The notes beneath the pieces were generated by a model. It had not been told where the DNA came from and ran no database searches. It worked only from the letters and a program-made list of their open reading frames with translations. Both the position numbers and the translations under genes were made by a program. A DNA stretch of 52,627 nt, taken from contig JALWPK010000192.1 of NCBI GenBank assembly GCA_026995045.1, positions 1 through 52,627 of the forward strand, in the 5' to 3' direction. Shown one piece after another: positions 17,844 to 26,539 of this stretch (the stretch's first letter is position 1; each line of letters begins with the position of its first letter). This DNA comes from Gammaproteobacteria bacterium. Lineage in GTDB: Bacteria > Pseudomonadota > Gammaproteobacteria > SZUA-229.

Positions 17844-19634
17844 TCAGTTCTCCGCTTTCAGCACCGCCAGGAAAGCTTCCTGCGGGATTTCCACCTTGCC
17901 GAACTGCTTCATGCGCTTTTTACCCTTTTTCTGCTTTTCGAGCAATTTGCGTTTGCGGCTGACATCGCCGCCGTAACACTTGGCGGTCACATTCTTGCGC
18001 AGCGCCTTGACCGTGGTGCGGGCGATGATATGCCGGCCAATCGCCGCCTGAATCGCAATATCGAACATCTGCCGGGGGATCAGCTCGCGCATTTTTTCCG
18101 CCACTTCGCGGCCACGTCGCTGGCTGGCCTCCTTGTGCGCGATAATCGACAGCGCATCGACTCGCTCGCCGTTAATCAGGATATCGACCTTCACCAGATC
18201 GGCCGCCTGAAAACGGCTGAATTCATAATCGAACGAGGCGTAGCCACGGCTCACCGATTTGAGGCGGTCGAAGAAATCGATCACCACTTCGCTGAGCGGC
18301 AGTTCATAGTTGAGCGACACCTGCGAGCCCATGTATTGCATGTTTTTCTGCACGCCGCGTTTTTCCACGCACAGGCTGATGACATTGCCGAGGTAATCCT
18401 GCGGCACAAGAATGTTGGTGTTGATAATCGGCTCGCGGATTTCTTCAATGAAATTCACTTCCGGCAGGTCGGACGGATTGTGAATTTCGATAACCTCGCC
18501 CTTGGTGGTCAGCACCTGATAGACTACGGTGGGCGCAGTGGTAATCAAATCCAGATCGTATTCGCGCTCCAGCCGCTCCTGGATGATTTCCATGTGCAGC
18601 ATGCCGAGAAAGCCGATGCGGAAACCCAGCCCCAGCGCGCCGGAGTTTTCCGGCTCGTATTGCAGCGAGGCGTCGTTCAGCGTGAGCTTGTCCAGCGAGT
18701 CGCGAAAATCGTTGTAATCGTCGGCATTCACCGGAAACATGCCGGCGAACACACGCGGCTGCACCTGCTTGAAACCGGCCAGCGGTTCGCTCGCCGGATT
18801 ATCCGCCAGGGTGATAGTGTCGCCGACGCGGGCGGAATCGATTTCTTTCATGCTGGCGATGATGAAGCCCACCTGACCGCAGTCCAGCACGTCGGTGTCC
18901 ACCCGCTTGGGGGTGAACACGCCAACCTTGTCGACCAGATAATGACGCCCGGTCGACATCACCTGCATTTTCTGCTTCGGTTTCAGCGCCCCCTGCTTGA
19001 CCCGCACCAGAATCACCACGCCAACGTAGGGGTCGAACCAGGAATCGATAATCAGCGCCTGCAGCGGCGCATCCGGGTCGCCCTCGGGCGGCGGCACTTC
19101 GGCTACCAGTTGCTCCAGCAGCTCGTCGATGCCCTCGCCGGTTTTAGCGCTGACGCGCAATGCCTGGCTGGCGTCGATGCCGATGATGTCTTCGATTTCT
19201 TTCGCCACCCGCTCCGGGTCGGCCGCCGGCAGGTCGATTTTGTTGAGCACCGGAATCACTTCCAGGTCCTGCTCGATGGCGGTATAGCAATTGGCCACTG
19301 ACTGCGCTTCCACCCCCTGCGAGGCGTCCACCACCAGCAGCGCGCCTTCACAGGCCGACAGCGAGCGCGATACTTCATAGGAAAAATCGACATGGCCCGG
19401 GGTGTCGATGAAATTGAGCTGGTAGGTTTCGCCGTCCTTCGCGGTGTAGTTCAGGGTGACGCTCTGCGCCTTGATGGTGATGCCGCGCTCGCGCTCCAGA
19501 TCCATCGAATCGAGCACCTGCTCCTGCATTTCGCGCTCGCTCAGGCCCTCGCAGGTCTGAATCAGGCGATCGGCCAGCGTCGACTTGCCGTGGTCGATGT
19601 GGGCGATAATGGAAAAGTTACGGATATTCTTCAT
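17844..19634 (-). CDS. lepA: Elongation factor 4
   Basis: Ribosome-associated translational GTPase. The 596-aa length matches the family. G1 is AHIDHGKST (11-19), G3 DTPG (77-80), G4 NKID (131-134); the LepA-specific C-terminal domain carries [20 protein letters not shown] and [17 protein letters not shown]. Its ATG overlaps the stop of the upstream small glutaredoxin-like gene by 4 nt, so the two are likely translated together. Confidence 0.98.
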   Translation of the reverse strand: MKNIRNFSIIAHIDHGKSTLADRLIQTCEGLSEREMQEQVLDSMDLERERGITIKAQSVTLNYTAKDGETYQLNFIDTPGHVDFSYEVSRSLSACEGALLVVDASQGVEAQSVANCYTAIEQDLEVIPVLNKIDLPAADPERVAKEIEDIIGIDASQALRVSAKTGEGIDELLEQLVAEVPPPEGDPDAPLQALIIDSWFDPYVGVVILVRVKQGALKPKQKMQVMSTGRHYLVDKVGVFTPKRVDTDVLDCGQVGFIIASMKEIDSARVGDTITLADNPASEPLAGFKQVQPRVFAGMFPVNADDYNDFRDSLDKLTLNDASLQYEPENSGALGLGFRIGFLGMLHMEIIQERLEREYDLDLITTAPTVVYQVLTTKGEVIEIHNPSDLPEVNFIEEIREPIINTNILVPQDYLGNVISLCVEKRGVQKNMQYMGSQVSLNYELPLSEVVIDFFDRLKSVSRGYASFDYEFSRFQAADLVKVDILINGERVDALSIIAHKEASQRRGREVAEKMRELIPRQMFDIAIQAAIGRHIIARTTVKALRKNVTAKCYGGDVSRKRKLLEKQKKGKKRMKQFGKVEIPQEAFLAVLKAEN

Positions 19635-19873
19635 GCTTGTTCAAGCGCTTTCATCAGGGCCGGGTAATCCAGAAAATAGTCACAAATCCACTGTTGCTGC
19701 TGCATCAGCACCGGTACGCGGCTGCCGTAGGCTTCGACCAGCGCCGGCTCGCTGTCGATGTCGACGCGCCGCACGCTGAAGCCGTGTTCCGCCGCCAGCG
19801 TCGCCAGTTGCGCTTCCATGTCTTCGCACAAGTGGCAGCCATTGCGGGAATACAGTGTCAGTTCGATGGACAT
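19631..19873 (-). CDS. Glutaredoxin-like protein (DUF836 type)
   Basis: An 80-aa thioredoxin-fold protein with an N-terminal strand and a CxxC redox site CHLC (residues 13-16: [17 protein letters not shown]), then [21 protein letters not shown] with the cis-Pro (VP). Such proteins are common upstream of lepA in this operon, with unproved role. The ATG at 19873 gives the family N-terminus; an upstream in-frame ATG at 19885 would add four residues. It is preceded by an intrinsic terminator only 21 bp away (see 19894-19915). Confidence 0.85.
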   Translation of the reverse strand: MSIELTLYSRNGCHLCEDMEAQLATLAAEHGFSVRRVDIDSEPALVEAYGSRVPVLMQQQQWICDYFLDYPALMKALEQA

Positions 19874-19893
19874 GGGCCGGTTCATGCAGACAG

Positions 19894-19915
19894 AAAAAAA
19901 CCGGCTTTTGCCGGT
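19894..19915 (-). terminator. Intrinsic terminator between rseC and the glrx-lepA genes
   Basis: On the minus strand ACCGGC, loop AAAA, GCCGGT, then seven Ts: arms 19910-19915 and 19900-19905, T-run at 19894-19900. It ends the rpoE-rseABC transcript 90 bp after rseC. It also lies just 21 bp before the glutaredoxin-like start. The same GCCGGTT arm can pair instead with AACCGGC that begins the coding region (plus-strand 19876-19882 with 19899-19905), so it may act as an attenuator. Confidence 0.8.
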
Positions 19916-19979
19916 CACCCGCCACCTGTCGACACCTGTATGCAGAATGGTTAAAACAGCCAGCGTCATCAAGCCGCGT

Positions 19980-20008
19980 ATTCTAGCACGAAGCCAGCGG
20001 CGTATCAG
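19980..20008 (-). promoter_or_regulatory. Candidate promoter for glrx-lepA
   Basis: Minus-strand CTGATA (20008-20003), 17-bp spacer, then TGC-TAGAAT with the hexamer at 19985-19980, an extended -10 form. It overlaps the end of rseC. A transcript from here would have about a 100-nt leader containing the terminator at 19894-19915. This is inferred from sequence resemblance only. Confidence 0.4.
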
Positions 20009-20472
20009 GCGACGGGCAGTTGTTTGCGCAGCAGCACCGGGGAATAGACCTGCTCGCGGTCTGCGCGTTTTCCGCTGCGGCGCAGCAACAACCGGCCCAG
20101 CAGCACGCTGCTGCCGAGGCTGAGCAGGCTCAGTAGCGCGATGGCCAGGTCGTGGTTGTCCGCATCCGCCGCCATGGTCAGGTCGGCAATCACCGCGGTG
20201 GCGATCATCACCAGCAGGGGCAGCAGGTAGAGAATCGCCGAGCCCTTGAGCACGGCGTTTTCCGGCAGCCCCAGCACCACGGTGTCGCCCTTGCGCGCGC
20301 CGATGGTGTTGTCGAGCCGGAAATGAATCACTTTTTGCCCCACGCTTTTGCTCAACACCGCCGTGCCGCATCCCTTGTTCACCGAGCAGGACTGACAGGT
20401 GGATTGCGGCCGGGTTTCCAGCACCAGCTGGCCGTTTTCAACAGCGACAACAGTAGCGGTCTGTTCCAGCAT
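20005..20472 (-). CDS. rseC: RseC/MucC-family protein
   Basis: Inner-membrane protein of the sigma-E operon; relatives modulate sigma-E and help keep SoxR reduced. The 155-aa product has a cytoplasmic N-terminus with three Cys in CQSCSVNKGC (26, 29, 35), two membrane helices (about 78-95 and 108-125), and a basic C-terminus. It starts 2 bp after the rseB stop. Confidence 0.9.
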   Translation of the reverse strand: MLEQTATVVAVENGQLVLETRPQSTCQSCSVNKGCGTAVLSKSVGQKVIHFRLDNTIGARKGDTVVLGLPENAVLKGSAILYLLPLLVMIATAVIADLTMAADADNHDLAIALLSLLSLGSSVLLGRLLLRRSGKRADREQVYSPVLLRKQLPVA

Positions 20473-20474
20473 GG

Positions 20475-21485
20475 TCAGTCGCCAATCTCCGGCTCAGGCT
20501 CATCGTCGGTTTCCTCCTCGCCCAGATACTCGGTCGACAGGGCAATCTGCTCCACCGTTTTGGCTGGCGCTTCACCCATCACCGTAATGTAATAATCGCC
20601 ATGACGCGCGCCATAGGCGTTCAGCGCGCCCATGTTGCTGGCGCCAGACAAATACCGGTTGCCGCTTTTACCCGGCTCGATGAACACCGAGACCGACGCC
20701 AGGCCATCGGAATACACCAGATGAATGACTTCCGTATCGCCGGTTTGTTGCTTGCTGCTTTGCGTCAGCACAAACCCGGGTGGCAGATTGTTGATGCGCC
20801 AGGGAATGTCATCCAGCGCTATCCGGTTCTTGCCCAGACTGGTGTGGACGAAATCATCCAGTTCAGGCAACCGGAAGTCCGCCTCTGACGGTTTGTCGGT
20901 GTATTGCAACTGGGTGAACATCATTTGCTCGATGACGGCGTTGTTGTCATCGGTCAGATCACAGCGCAGCAATACGCCGGTATCGGCGTCCACCCAGTAG
21001 CGGTAGCCGTAGCGATGTTTGTCCTTGGGCGACAGTTGCAGCACTGCGGCTTCATGGTCGGCGATGCGGTCATCCGGCAGCTGACTGATATCGTAATAAC
21101 TTTGCAGGCTGTCGAGGTTTTCCGGCAGGCGCGGGTGCAGCCGTGATTTGCTGGCGTCTTCGCTGACAATCACCAGCTTGCGTTCGGGGTAAATCGACAG
21201 CACTTCGTCGTTGTTGCGAATCACCCGGCGCGGCTCGCCGTTCAGCGTTTCCAGGATTTCGCGCACGCCAGTTTCATCCGCGGCATGGCTGACGCGCATG
21301 CTCATCAGGCGATCCACCTTGCGCAGCACAAACACGCCTTCGTAGTTCAGCGTGCTGTCAGCCGAGGACATGTTGTTCAACAGTTCGGAAATATGCAGGG
21401 CAAAACCGTTGTGGCTGAACGCAAGAAGCAGGCCACTGAACAGGGTCTGCTTCATGATTTTGGGAACAAGTTTGCTGCTGTGCAT
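20475..21485 (-). CDS. rseB: Sigma-E regulatory protein RseB/MucB
   Basis: Periplasmic protein that binds RseA and senses mislocalised lipoproteins/LPS in envelope stress. After a signal peptide (TLFSGLLLAFSHNGFA) comes the MucB/RseB N-terminal domain (NYEGVFVLRKVDRLMSMRVSH) and the C-terminal domain (DIPWRINNLPPGFVL), with an acidic tail. Three near ATGs exist (21491, 21485, 21455); the second has GGTGAG at an 8-nt spacing and is used here, giving 336 aa. Confidence 0.9.
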   Translation of the reverse strand: MHSSKLVPKIMKQTLFSGLLLAFSHNGFALHISELLNNMSSADSTLNYEGVFVLRKVDRLMSMRVSHAADETGVREILETLNGEPRRVIRNNDEVLSIYPERKLVIVSEDASKSRLHPRLPENLDSLQSYYDISQLPDDRIADHEAAVLQLSPKDKHRYGYRYWVDADTGVLLRCDLTDDNNAVIEQMMFTQLQYTDKPSEADFRLPELDDFVHTSLGKNRIALDDIPWRINNLPPGFVLTQSSKQQTGDTEVIHLVYSDGLASVSVFIEPGKSGNRYLSGASNMGALNAYGARHGDYYITVMGEAPAKTVEQIALSTEYLGEEETDDEPEPEIGD

Positions 21486-21525
21486 CCGCATATCTCACCG
21501 GGGCGAAACCCCGGCCTGCCGCCTG

Positions 21526-22107
21526 TCAGGGTCTGGATTTGTAGCCAACGGCGCGCACATAAGGCATGCGCCCCTGCGCGGTGTCGCGCGCGGCAAATTC
21601 AGAATGCTGCTGCAAATAGCGCGACAGATCCGGACGGTTGCTCACCGGCACAATATTGGCCGGGTTCGGCACGCGCGCCAGCGTGGGGCGCGCAGCGGGC
21701 ATGTCCTGCGACGCCAGCTGCGGCTGAACCGTGTTTTGCGGATCGCCCTGCTGTTGCAGGCTGACAACCACAATCATCGCAACCGAGGCGGCGATAGCGA
21801 GGCCCCCAACCGGACGCAGCCAGTCGTTAAAATTGAACAGGCTGGCCAGCAGGCCGGGCTTGCGCTGCTCCTGTGCGGCGCGCGGCGTCGACACCGGCTG
21901 TTCGATTTGCTCGCGCGCAATGGCTTCGCGAACCTGACTGCTGACATCCAACAATGACAATTCACTCACCTGCCCTCGCATTGCCTCACCAATCAGCTGA
22001 TAGTGATGGGCGGTGTCGCCCAGGCCATCCAGCTGCATTGCGCGTTGTTCGTCGCTGCTGAGGTTGTCGTCCAGATACGCCGACAGATTCAGTTTGTGTT
22101 CGCTCAT
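21526..22107 (-). CDS. rseA: Anti-sigma-E factor RseA/MucA
   Basis: Membrane anti-sigma factor that sequesters RpoE until cut by regulated proteolysis. The 193-aa product has the cytoplasmic sigma-binding part (LNLSAYLDDNLSSDEQRAMQ, 7-26), one membrane helix (about 99-117, LAIAASVAMIVVVSL) and a periplasmic tail. The start at 22107 is the family position; an in-frame ATG lies 12 nt upstream. Positioned between rpoE and rseB as expected. Confidence 0.9.
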   Translation of the reverse strand: MSEHKLNLSAYLDDNLSSDEQRAMQLDGLGDTAHHYQLIGEAMRGQVSELSLLDVSSQVREAIAREQIEQPVSTPRAAQEQRKPGLLASLFNFNDWLRPVGGLAIAASVAMIVVVSLQQQGDPQNTVQPQLASQDMPAARPTLARVPNPANIVPVSNRPDLSRYLQQHSEFAARDTAQGRMPYVRAVGYKSRP

Positions 22108-22146
22108 GTCATTAACCATGCTGTTAACTATTAACAGTGTTGTGCT

Positions 22147-22755
22147 TCAGTATTCATAAACGCCGTGGCTGGAGCTGTCCAGCATCGGCGACAGTTTCTC
22201 GTCTATCGCTTCGCGTGCGCGAAAGATGCGGGAGCGCACCGTGCCAATCGGGCAATCCATTACCTGTGCAATTTCCTCATAACTCAGTCCTTCGATTTCG
22301 CGCAGGGTAATCGCTTCGCGCAAGTCCGGCGGCAAGTCCTGCACCGCCTTGTTTACCGTTAACTTTAGCTCATTGGCGAAAAGTTCACGCTCCGGGGTGG
22401 CGAATTCAGTGAGCCACTCGCCGGCGTCGTATTTTTCCACTTCCTGCGCATCGATGCTGCTGGCGGGTGATTTGCGCCCGGTCGCCACCAGGTGGTTTTT
22501 CGCCGTGTTGATGGCGATGCGGTACAGCCAGGTGTAAAACGCGCTGTCGCCACGGAAATTGCCCAGCGCGCGATAGGCCTTGATGAAGGTTTCCTGCACC
22601 ACGTCCTGCACGTCATCGGCATTACGCACGAAACGGGCGACCAGTTTGGCGATACGCAGCTGGTACTTTTGCACCAGAATATCGAATGCGCGTTTGTCGC
22701 CAGCCTGTACGCGCTCTACCAGCGCCTGATCTATGCTCTTTTCGCTCGCGCCCAC
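22147..22755 (-). CDS. rpoE: RNA polymerase sigma-E factor
   Basis: ECF sigma factor for the envelope stress response (RpoE/AlgU). Sigma region 2 (DDVQDVVQETFIKAYRALG) and region 4 (LPPDLREAITLREIEGLSYE, CPIGTVRSRIFRARE) are clear. I choose a GTG start at 22755: AGAGGAG sits 8 nt before it, and the 202-aa product then has a normal length. The in-frame ATG at 22824 would add 23 residues with no family match. Confidence 0.95.
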   Translation of the reverse strand: MGASEKSIDQALVERVQAGDKRAFDILVQKYQLRIAKLVARFVRNADDVQDVVQETFIKAYRALGNFRGDSAFYTWLYRIAINTAKNHLVATGRKSPASSIDAQEVEKYDAGEWLTEFATPERELFANELKLTVNKAVQDLPPDLREAITLREIEGLSYEEIAQVMDCPIGTVRSRIFRAREAIDEKLSPMLDSSSHGVYEY

Positions 22756-22855
22756 CCGGGCATCTCCTCTGCAACACGTCCGTGTCTGTGTGATGTGACA
22801 AGCCACCGCAGGCTTAGTTCGCACTGCAGGGCGCTATTTCTCTGTGGAATCGCCA

Positions 22856-22884
22856 ATTATACGACCTGTGTCAGCCAGTTCTGA
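22856..22884 (-). promoter_or_regulatory. Candidate rpoE promoter
   Basis: Minus-strand TATAAT at 22861-22856, with TCAGAA at 22884-22879 seventeen bases upstream. The -10 is a perfect sigma-70 hexamer, the -35 is poor. A convincing GAACTT-type sigma-E promoter was looked for and not seen. About 100 bp before the rpoE GTG. Confidence 0.35.
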
Positions 22885-22920
22885 CCAGTCGGGTGCATTT
22901 CGCCGCCTGACTCAGTAGAA

Positions 22921-22949
22921 TTGACCGCATTATTAGCGTTTTCTAATAA
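22921..22949 (+). promoter_or_regulatory. Candidate nadB promoter
   Basis: TTGACC (22921-22926), 17-bp spacer, TAATAA (22944-22949), 45 bp before the nadB ATG. Good sigma-70 match and distance. It faces away from the rpoE promoter in the divergent intergenic region. Confidence 0.55.
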
Positions 22950-22994
22950 AAATCGAGCCCCGTAACTTACCTGAATCGAGCCGCGAGTGAAAGC

Positions 22995-24635
22995 ATGGCA
23001 ATCACCCACACCCACGATGTGCTGATAATCGGCGGCGGCGCAGCCGGCCTCAGCCTGGCGCTGCGGCTGCCGGATTCGGTTCGCGTCGCCATTCTCAACA
23101 AGGGGCCGGCTAAAGACGGCAGCACGTTTTACGCGCAGGGCGGGATTTCATCGGTGCTGAATCTGCGCGATTCTTTCGAGGCGCATATCGACGACACGCT
23201 GCGCGCCGGCGCCGGGCTGTGCCATGAAGACGCGGTGCGGTTCACGGTTGAACATGGCCCCGACAATATCCGCTGGCTGCAACAACTGGGGGTGCCGTTC
23301 AGTTCCGAACCCGGCGACAACGGCGAGCGCCGCCTGCATCTCACCCGCGAAGGCGGACACAGCCACCGCCGCATCGTGCATGCCGCCGACGCCACCGGCA
23401 AGGCTCTGAGCGATACCTTGCTCAATCACGTCAAACACAGCAGCAATATAGAATTTTTCGAGCAGCACATCGTGGTCGACCTGATTACCACTGAAAAACT
23501 CGGCCACAGCAAACAGGGCAATCGCTGCATCGGCGCCTATGTGCTGAACAAGGCAAGCGGCCATATCGAAACCTTCCGCGCGCGGCAGGTGGTGCTGGCC
23601 ACCGGCGGCGCCAGCAAGGTCTATCTGTACACCAGCAACCCGGATGGCGCCACCGGCGACGGCATCGCCATGGCCTGGCGCGCCGGTTGCCGCGTCGCCA
23701 ACATGGAGTTCAACCAGTTTCACCCCACTTGCCTGTATCACCCGGACGCCAAGTCGTTTCTGATTTCCGAAGCAGTGCGCGGCGAAGGCGGCAAGCTGCT
23801 GCTGCCAGACGGCGAACCCTTCATGCAGCGCTTTGACGAACGCGCCGAACTGGCGCCGCGCGATATTGTGGCGCGCGCCATCGACCATGAAATGAAACGC
23901 CTTGGCGCGCCCTGCGTCTATCTCGACATCAGCCACCGCTCGGCGGCATTCATCGCCTCGCATTTCCCGACCATTCATGCGCGCTGCCTGGAATTCGGCA
24001 TCGACATGACCAAAGAGCCGATTCCGGTGGTGCCGGCGGCGCACTATACCTGCGGCGGGGTGATCACCGACCTGAATGGCCAGACTGACATCAGCGGCCT
24101 GTACGCAATCGGCGAAACCGCGCACACCGGCTTGCACGGCGCCAACCGCATGGCCAGCAATTCGCTGCTGGAATGCCTTGTGTTCGCCGAGTCAGCCAGC
24201 AAACAGATTCAGCATCAACTCACGCAGGCGGTGGATGAGATTGACATTCCGGCATGGGATGAAAGCCGGGTTACCGATTCCGACGAGGAAGTGGTGGTGT
24301 CGCACAACTGGGACGAACTGCGCCGCTTCATGTGGGACTATGTCGGCATTGTGCGCACCAACAAACGATTGGAGCGGGCGATGCGCCGCATTCAGCTGCT
24401 GTCGCATGAAATCAACGAGTATTACAGCAATTTCCGCATCACCAATGACTTGCTGGAGCTGCGCAACCTGGCCCAGGTCGCCGAGCTGATTGTGCGCTGC
24501 GCGATGGAGCGCAAAGAAAGCCGCGGATTGCATTTTTCACTCGACTATCCTGCGGTGAAAGACAATCAGCCGGGCAAGGACACGGTGCTGGCGCCACATG
24601 CCAAAAAACGAAAACTGATCAAGGTAGTCAACTAG
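22995..24635 (+). CDS. nadB: L-aspartate oxidase
   Basis: FAD enzyme that converts L-aspartate to iminoaspartate, first step of de novo NAD synthesis. The 546-aa product has the dinucleotide motif [10 protein letters not shown] (11-20), [10 protein letters not shown], the catalytic-domain segments [11 protein letters not shown] and [10 protein letters not shown], and the helical C-terminal domain ([14 protein letters not shown]). Divergence from rpoE is the same as in E. coli. Its TAG is directly followed by the rhdA ATG. Confidence 0.97.
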   Translation: MAITHTHDVLIIGGGAAGLSLALRLPDSVRVAILNKGPAKDGSTFYAQGGISSVLNLRDSFEAHIDDTLRAGAGLCHEDAVRFTVEHGPDNIRWLQQLGVPFSSEPGDNGERRLHLTREGGHSHRRIVHAADATGKALSDTLLNHVKHSSNIEFFEQHIVVDLITTEKLGHSKQGNRCIGAYVLNKASGHIETFRARQVVLATGGASKVYLYTSNPDGATGDGIAMAWRAGCRVANMEFNQFHPTCLYHPDAKSFLISEAVRGEGGKLLLPDGEPFMQRFDERAELAPRDIVARAIDHEMKRLGAPCVYLDISHRSAAFIASHFPTIHARCLEFGIDMTKEPIPVVPAAHYTCGGVITDLNGQTDISGLYAIGETAHTGLHGANRMASNSLLECLVFAESASKQIQHQLTQAVDEIDIPAWDESRVTDSDEEVVVSHNWDELRRFMWDYVGIVRTNKRLERAMRRIQLLSHEINEYYSNFRITNDLLELRNLAQVAELIVRCAMERKESRGLHFSLDYPAVKDNQPGKDTVLAPHAKKRKLIKVVN

Positions 24636-25448
24636 ATGCTTGCGCAACTGATTCTCGAACCCGAACAGGTCGAAGCGCTTCGCGGCCAGGACAATGTGGT
24701 CATCGTTGACCTGTGCCAGCCGGCGCAATATGTCACCGCGCATATTCCCGAAGCCCACTACCTGCCCTATGGCGTCATCGTGCGCGCGCAAAAGCCGGTG
24801 GTCGGCCTGCTGCCGGAGCCTGCGGTGTTTTCACGTATCCTGTGCAATCTCGGCATTGACGCCAACAGCCACATCATCGCCTACGATGACGAAGGCGGCG
24901 GCTGCGCCTCGCGTTTTATCTGGACGCTGCATGTATTCGGTCATCGCAATGCATCACTACTGAATGGCGGCATCGCCAGCTGGATTAACGAAGGTCACGA
25001 CACCAGCAATATTCCGCCGCTGAACAATACGCCAACGGATTATCATCTCGACATCACTGCCAACGAAACCGCTGATTATGACTACATCAAACAGCATCTG
25101 GATGACGCGCATGTCGCCCTGCTCGATGCGCGTTCCGAAGGCGAATACAATGGCGGCAAAAAACTGGCGGAAAAAGCCGGCCACATTCCCGGCGCAAAAC
25201 ATTTCGAGTGGACCGACGCCATGGACAAGTCGCGCAACCTGCGCCTGCTGGCGGCGGATCAGTTGCAAAAACGCCTTGATGCGCTGGGCCTGAGCAAGGA
25301 CAAGGAAATCATCTGCTATTGCCAATCCCATCACCGCTCGGCCTATTCCTGGCTGATGCTGAAAGCGCTGGGTTACGAAAACGTGCGCGGCTACCCGGGC
25401 TCCTGGTCGGACTGGGGCAACCGGCCGGACTCACCGGTGGAAGTTTGA
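24636..25448 (+). CDS. rhdA: RhdA-type thiosulfate sulfurtransferase (tandem rhodanese)
   Basis: Two rhodanese domains (about 1-125 inactive, 145-270 active). The active loop is C229-QSHHR, very like the CQTHHR loop of Azotobacter RhdA; the C-terminus GYPGSWSDWGNRPDSPVEV is also RhdA-like. The enzyme transfers sulfane sulfur to cyanide or other thiophilic acceptors. It starts on the base after the nadB stop, so both are likely one transcript. In a sulfur oxidiser it could take part in sulfane-sulfur trafficking, but that is inference. Confidence 0.88.
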   Translation: MLAQLILEPEQVEALRGQDNVVIVDLCQPAQYVTAHIPEAHYLPYGVIVRAQKPVVGLLPEPAVFSRILCNLGIDANSHIIAYDDEGGGCASRFIWTLHVFGHRNASLLNGGIASWINEGHDTSNIPPLNNTPTDYHLDITANETADYDYIKQHLDDAHVALLDARSEGEYNGGKKLAEKAGHIPGAKHFEWTDAMDKSRNLRLLAADQLQKRLDALGLSKDKEIICYCQSHHRSAYSWLMLKALGYENVRGYPGSWSDWGNRPDSPVEV

Positions 25449-25486
25449 TGGTTCAGGATCACCGCAAAGGCCGCTGAGAAAAACAT

Positions 25487-25867
25487 TCCGCAAATGCACG
25501 CCAATGAACGCAAAATATTCTGCTGTCATTTCAACCGCAGGGAGAAATCTCACGGGGCGGTTTGTTTTTGCCACAGAGCAAACAGAGGACACGGAGGTTA
25601 AATTTTTTCAACGCAGAGGCGCAAAGACGCAGAGGACGCGGAGGATTGCTTTTTTGTAGGAGCGGCTTCAGCCGCGAAATACGTTATCCGCAAATACCGG
25701 GTTCGTTGAAATCGCATGTTCGCGGCTGAAGCCGCTCCTACAAATAAAAAACCTTTGCGCTCTCTGCGCCTCCGCGCCTCTGCGTTGGATTTTACAAAAA
25801 AACCTCCGTGTCCTCTGTTTGCTCTGTGGCAAAAAAATAAATCGCGTTTATTCGCGTGCATTTGCGG
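25487..25867. repeat. Nested palindromic repeat, copy C
   Basis: The largest copy, 381 bp. Outer pair CCGCAAATGCACGC (from 25488) with GCGTGCATTTGCGG (ending 25867); next pair GCCACAGAGCAAACAGAGGA (about 25570) with its inverse ending near 25828; then AACGCAGAGGCGCA (about 25613) with TGCGCCTCCGCGCCTCTGCG; then the inner 23-bp pair at 25656-25678 and 25719-25741. It also contains a single GTCATTTCAACCGCAGGGAG module near 25524. It fills the space between the convergent rhdA and orn genes; no gene seen. Confidence 0.9.
25656..25741. repeat. Inner 23-bp perfect inverted repeat of copy C
   Basis: Arms 25656-25678 and 25719-25741 are exact inverses over 23 bp (GTAGGAGCGGCTTCAG at the outer end). 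The same module, more diverged, is in copies A and B. Similar GTAGGAGCGGCTTCAGCC palindromes recur in many proteobacterial genomes as REP-like repeats. Confidence 0.9.
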
Positions 25868-25886
25868 TGAAAAAACCAAACCGCAA

Positions 25887-26435
25887 TCAGATCGACAACA
25901 TGGTCTTGCGGTAATGCTTGAGCTCGTTGATGGAATCGCGGATGTCATCCATCGCCAGGTGGTTGCCGGTTTTGGTGAAGCCTTCCAGCACTTCGGGCTT
26001 CCAGCGCACCGCCAGCTCCTTGAGCGAGCTGACGTCAAGATTGCGGTAATGAAAGAATTCTTCCAGCGTGGGCATGTAGCGCGCCAGAAAGCGTCTGTCC
26101 TGACAAATGCTGTTGCCGCACATCGGCGATTTGCCGGGCGGCACCAGTTTTTCGAGGAACGCCAGGGTGATGGCTTCGGCGGTCTGCTCGGATATTTCAC
26201 TGCGAATCACGCGCTCGGTCAGGCCGGTTTTGCCGTGCTGCTCGGTGCACCATTCGTCCATGTTGCGCATGATGGATTCGTCCTGATGAATCACGATGGA
26301 GGGGCCTTCCTCGAGAATATTGAGTTGCTTGTCGGTGACGATGGTCGCAATCTCGATGATGCGGTCTTCCAGCGGGTCGAGACCGGTCATTTCGAGATCT
26401 ATCCAGATCAGGTTTTCGGCGTTTTTCTGCGACAT
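25887..26435 (-). CDS. orn: Oligoribonuclease
   Basis: DEDDh 3'-5' exonuclease that removes 2-5-nt RNAs, including pGpG from c-di-GMP turnover. The 182-aa product (E. coli 181) starts [14 protein letters not shown] with catalytic D13 and E15. Later conserved parts are [20 protein letters not shown] and the final [14 protein letters not shown]. The ATG at 26435 is preceded by AAGGA; the open frame continues 12 codons upstream without family match. Divergent from the M48 protease; the orn/rsgA neighbourhood is common in gammaproteobacteria. Confidence 0.96.
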   Translation of the reverse strand: MSQKNAENLIWIDLEMTGLDPLEDRIIEIATIVTDKQLNILEEGPSIVIHQDESIMRNMDEWCTEQHGKTGLTERVIRSEISEQTAEAITLAFLEKLVPPGKSPMCGNSICQDRRFLARYMPTLEEFFHYRNLDVSSLKELAVRWKPEVLEGFTKTGNHLAMDDIRDSINELKHYRKTMLSI

Positions 26436-26539
26436 GGCTTTATCCTTATGTTTTCTGCAACAATTCGGCAAGGGGTCGTTATGACAGGCCGAAACAGGTT
26501 AGAATTCAACCAATCTTACCGAATAAACGGTGTTAACAC

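Noticed and set aside
22825..22994. Sigma-E type autoregulatory promoter before rpoE
   Set aside because: A GAACT is present, but spacing and -10 do not fit the GAACTT/TCTGA consensus well; only a sigma-70-like -10 could be supported.
12579..25867. CRISPR array
   Set aside because: The repeats are inverted, nested and far apart, without regular spacers; no cas genes are seen.
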